Of a stretch of DNA of 9,214 nt, positions 7,340-9,214 are shown one piece after another (the stretch's first letter is position 1; the number at the start of each line of letters is the position of its first letter). This DNA comes from Hyphomicrobiales bacterium (lineage in GTDB: Bacteria; Pseudomonadota; Alphaproteobacteria; Rhizobiales; Aestuariivirgaceae): assembly GCA_027067085.1 (NCBI GenBank), contig JAMOMM010000330.1:1-9214 (forward strand). Reading direction: 5' to 3'. The notes below the pieces were generated by a model. That model was not told the DNA's origin, did not search any database, and worked only from the letters and a program-made list of their open reading frames with translations. A program made the translations under genes and the position numbers.

Positions 7340-8711
7340 TTCACTTTCCTTTCGTTTAACCGCATCTGCTGCCGTTGTAAGCATCATCTTATTGTTTGTT
7401 GCAGGCTTAATGTTGGTGAACTTGTTTTCCAGTGCGGTTGAGCGCAATTTTGATGCTCGATTGCAAGCTGTGTTAGACGGCTTGTTAGCAAGCGTTGAAA
7501 TAAGCCAAAATAACGAGTTACGAATATTGGGCGAGATCGCAGACACTCGTTTTCGGCTTCCGCTTTCGGGTTGGTATTGGCAAATCACTTCAGTGGAGGG
7601 TTCGCAAGCCAACGGTTTATTTTCCCCATCACTGTTGGAAACCAAATTAAACCCGACGGATAAACAGCTATTGCAGAGGGATGATAATGGCATTGCAGGG
7701 TTTTTCTTAAGCGATTCTCGCGGTACTCGTTTACGAGCGATTGAACAACAATTTACTTTGTTTGGTGGTGAGCAAAATTACTCGTTTGTGGTTGCTGGGA
7801 ATTTCGATGAGCTTAAAGAAGAAATTACGGCGTTTAAAGGCGGCTTGATTATTGTCTTAGGTATGCTTGGCATCGGCTTGCTTGTTGCGATTATGGTGCA
7901 AGTTCGATTTGGTCTCAAACCGCTTCGACTACTTCGCCGCGAACTTACAGAAGTTCGTCGCGGTAACAGCGACCACCTAGATAGCGAATTTCCAATTGAA
8001 ATCAGTCCTGTTGCTGATGAACTCAATTTATTGATAAAAGCCAATACCGAAGTTATTGAGCGCGCAAGAACGCAAGTTGGGAATTTGGCCCACGCGCTTA
8101 AAACACCATTGAGCGTTCTGGCAAATGAGGCCCATTTGAATAAAGGAAAGTTGGCTGAAAAGGTTAGCGAACAAACCGTTATTATGAGAAGTCAGGTTGA
8201 TTTGTACCTTGACCGTGCTCGGCGTGCAGCGCGCGCGCGATCCATTGGTGCCGCGACAAATGTTAAAGAAGCCTGCGATGCGTTGGCTAGAACTTTGATG
8301 AGAATTCACCAAGATGAGGGGCTGCAAATTGTCGTTGATTGCCCCAAAAATTTAAAGTTTCGTGGTGAAAAACAAGACTTTGAAGAGATGCTAGGCAACT
8401 TGATGGAAAATGCTTCAAAATGGTCGCAAGGTTTAATTCTCGTTCGCGCTGTCTATGACGAAACAGGATCAGATGGCGGGCGTAAGTGGATTAAAGTTTC
8501 AGTTGGCGATGATGGACCAGGCCTTCCAGAAGAAACACGGCATGAAGCCCTAATAAGGGGCAGACGGTTGGATGAAACAAAACCTGGCACTGGTTTGGGC
8601 TTGTCAATCGTGTCGGAAACAGCTGCAATGTATGATGGGAAAATTGACCTGTCTGAATCAGAGTTAGGTGGTTTAGAAGTGATTTTAACATTGCCTTCCG
8701 TGCGTGGCTGA
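7326..8711 (+). CDS. feuQ: PhoQ-class sensor histidine kinase, FeuQ-like
   Basis: The 461-residue inner-membrane sensor kinase is the partner of the regulator that it overlaps by 14 bp. TM1 is about residues 11-34, a periplasmic sensor region of about 135 residues follows, and TM2 is about 172-193. A HAMP-like linker leads to the dimerisation helix with H256 in VGNLAHALKTPLSVL. This H-box is like that of PhoQ (His-X-Leu-Lys-Thr-Pro) rather than the common His-Glu-Leu-Arg form. The ATPase domain shows the N box (N358 and N362 in GNLMENASKW), the G1 box DDGPGLP (395-401) and the G2 box GTGLGL (421-426). All key residues are present, so the kinase should be active. Two ATG codons in a row (7326, 7329) could start it. 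In FeuPQ-type systems the signal involves osmotic conditions and a small periplasmic inhibitor; whether that holds here is inferred. Confidence 0.87.
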   Translation: MMRANSLSFRLTASAAVVSIILLFVAGLMLVNLFSSAVERNFDARLQAVLDGLLASVEISQNNELRILGEIADTRFRLPLSGWYWQITSVEGSQANGLFSPSLLETKLNPTDKQLLQRDDNGIAGFFLSDSRGTRLRAIEQQFTLFGGEQNYSFVVAGNFDELKEEITAFKGGLIIVLGMLGIGLLVAIMVQVRFGLKPLRLLRRELTEVRRGNSDHLDSEFPIEISPVADELNLLIKANTEVIERARTQVGNLAHALKTPLSVLANEAHLNKGKLAEKVSEQTVIMRSQVDLYLDRARRAARARSIGAATNVKEACDALARTLMRIHQDEGLQIVVDCPKNLKFRGEKQDFEEMLGNLMENASKWSQGLILVRAVYDETGSDGGRKWIKVSVGDDGPGLPEETRHEALIRGRRLDETKPGTGLGLSIVSETAAMYDGKIDLSESELGGLEVILTLPSVRG

Positions 8712-8804
8712 GAAGTGGTGCAGTTGCCAAAATAGCAAAAATTTCATTGAAGTGATAATGCTTGTTTAAGTAAAAACGGAAAAGTTGTCTGAAATTATCT
8801 TGAC

Positions 8805-8817
8805 AGCAAGGCTTGCT
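8805..8817. repeat. small palindrome AGCAAG-G-CTTGCT
   Basis: AGCAAG and CTTGCT flank a single G and are followed by TTTTGTT. It could be a weak terminator of the kinase mRNA or an operator. The overlapping TTGACA (8800-8805) resembles a -35 box but lacks a matching -10. Confidence 0.3.
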
Positions 8818-8874
8818 TTTGTTCCAGTAGCGCTACGTATGAATGTACACAATTTGTGCTGTTCAATATTTGGT

Positions 8875-8990
8875 GGGGCATTTTTTTAAATTTCGAAATC
8901 GATAGGCTGTCTGCTGCAAAATGCCCCCGGTCGCAGTCGATGGCTCTGTCGGAGGAGCGGGTTCAATAGAATCCGCTCCTTTATTTTTTT
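8875..8990 (+). ncRNA. candidate small RNA, or 3' UTR of the kinase operon
   Basis: This region does not code on the + strand and has two strong secondary structures. GGGGCATTTT (8875-8884) pairs perfectly with AAAATGCCCC (8918-8927) around a 33-base loop, and an intrinsic terminator ends the region. A CAATAT sequence (8864-8869) just before the first stem could act as a -10 element, giving a transcript of about 115 nt, but no good -35 was seen. No known RNA family was recognised. The alternative is a structured 3' end of the regulator-kinase mRNA, whose last stop is 163 bp before this region. Confidence 0.4.
8954..8990 (+). terminator. strong intrinsic terminator
   Basis: GGAGCGGGTTC (8954-8964) pairs with GAATCCGCTCC (8969-8979), an 11-bp stem with one G-T wobble and an AATA loop. 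A T-rich tract follows at 8980-8990 (ten T in eleven bases). It points to + strand transcription through 8712-8953, either from the kinase gene or from a separate small RNA promoter. On the - strand it lacks a T-run. Confidence 0.88.
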
Positions 8991-8993
8991 AGC

Positions 8994-9031
8994 CGCGGCG
9001 TTTTTTATGATTCAATAATGGGAACGCCGCG
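8994..9031. repeat. 9-bp inverted repeat around the AraC-type gene stop
   Basis: CGCGGCGTT (8994-9002) and AACGCCGCG (9023-9031) are perfect reverse complements with a 20-base spacer that contains the stop codon of the minus-strand gene. It could fold at the 3' end of that mRNA, but no T-run follows on the - strand, so a terminator role is doubtful. Confidence 0.4.
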
Positions 9032-9214
9032 CTCACGGTATGGTGTGCTACCATAAAATGCGCGGTAGCATTTTGAAAAATGCGACGGTGATGTAAACCC
9101 GCAGGCAAGAGCAACATTGATGACCGACATGTCAGTTTGTAACAATAATGAGCGCGCCTTTTTAAGCCTTAATTCCAAATAATATCGCTTTGGAGAACGG
9201 TCAAGGTAGCGCCG
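9005..9214 (-). CDS. AraC-type transcriptional regulator, C-terminal fragment (GlxA-family-like)
   Basis: The gene runs leftward and is cut by the window edge: 69 codons and a TAA (9005-9007) are present, and the N-terminal part lies beyond 9214. The fragment begins RRYLDRSPKRYYLELRL, followed by ARSLLLQTDMSVINVALACG and FTSPSHFSKCYRAFYGSTPYRERG. This is the second helix-turn-helix of an AraC/XylS DNA-binding domain: the recognition segment VALACGFTSPSHFSKCYR and the family signature ending in a G-x-T/S-P turn are clear. The SPKRYYLELRL stretch is typical of the GlxA group, whose N-terminal domain resembles DJ-1/PfpI amidotransferases, and of relatives that control glycine betaine or amino acid catabolism. 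The N-terminal domain would settle this. The gene converges on the regulator-kinase operon. Confidence 0.88.
   Translation of the reverse strand, partial: RRYLDRSPKRYYLELRLKKARSLLLQTDMSVINVALACGFTSPSHFSKCYRAFYGSTPYRERGVPIIES

Noticed and set aside
7301..7693. 130-aa reading frame on the minus strand
   Set aside because: It lies opposite the well supported kinase gene, has low-complexity composition and no recognisable domain.
8800..8805. TTGACA as a -35 box for the putative small RNA
   Set aside because: At 16-18 bp downstream there is no -10-like sequence, and the distance to the CAATAT element is over 50 bp.
8839..8889. A 16-codon reading frame starting at ATG 8839
   Set aside because: It has no ribosome binding site and runs into the first stem; nothing suggests that it is translated.
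8954..8979. tRNA T-arm-like sequence (GGGTTCAATAGAATCC)
   Set aside because: The spacing does not fit a T-loop and no acceptor or anticodon arms can be built around it; it is the terminator stem.
1..9214. Novel defence or CRISPR-type system
   Set aside because: No spaced direct repeats, nuclease, helicase or toxin-antitoxin signatures were seen; the genes are GTA, lysis and signalling families.

Overview
The window looks like part of an alphaproteobacterial chromosome, most likely from a marine or environmental member of the Hyphomicrobiales (Rhizobiales) with moderate G+C. Three things suggest this: a gene-transfer-agent (GTA) tail protein of the Rcc01698 type, a GTA-type three-TM holin, and a two-component pair that reads like rhizobial FeuP/FeuQ with a small PepSY periplasmic gene in front. 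The assignment rests on protein family recognition, not on a database search.

Layout, left to right. (1) Positions 1-4522, + strand: the 3' end of a GTA structural cluster. It holds a very large tail protein with a TIM-barrel glycosidase-like domain (cut at its 5' end by the window) and, overlapping it by 8 bp, a DUF2793 protein with a C1q-like C-terminal domain. (2) Positions 4574-5992, + strand: a compact lysis cassette. It contains a 71-aa coiled-coil/TM protein, a T4-type (GH24) lysozyme with an unusual two-helix membrane tail, and a three-TM GTA holin. A weak hairpin follows. (3) Positions 6099-8711, + strand: a secreted PepSY-domain protein with a GTG start, then an OmpR/PhoP-class response regulator, then a PhoQ-class histidine kinase whose start overlaps the regulator by 14 bp. 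The 191-bp gap between the PepSY gene and the regulator holds a perfect 12-bp-stem inverted repeat and a separate 12-bp palindrome. (4) Positions 8712-9004: no protein gene. The stretch holds several small palindromes, a long stem-loop and a textbook intrinsic terminator, which together could be a small RNA gene or the 3' UTR of the kinase operon. (5) Positions 9005-9214, - strand: the C-terminal 69 codons of an AraC-type regulator (probably GlxA family), convergent with everything else.

How the parts work together (inference): the tail proteins would form the cell-wall-penetrating and receptor-contacting end of a GTA particle, and the three genes after them would release the particles by lysing the producing cell. 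In Rhodobacter capsulatus the lysis genes lie away from the structural cluster; here they sit directly behind it. The PepSY/regulator/kinase set reads as a separate envelope-sensing module. Nothing in the sequence shows that it controls the GTA.

I did not find a CRISPR array, IS element, tRNA or rRNA. Most of the window is recognisable. The least explained parts are the 71-aa protein, the membrane tail on the lysozyme, the intergenic inverted repeats and the possible small RNA.
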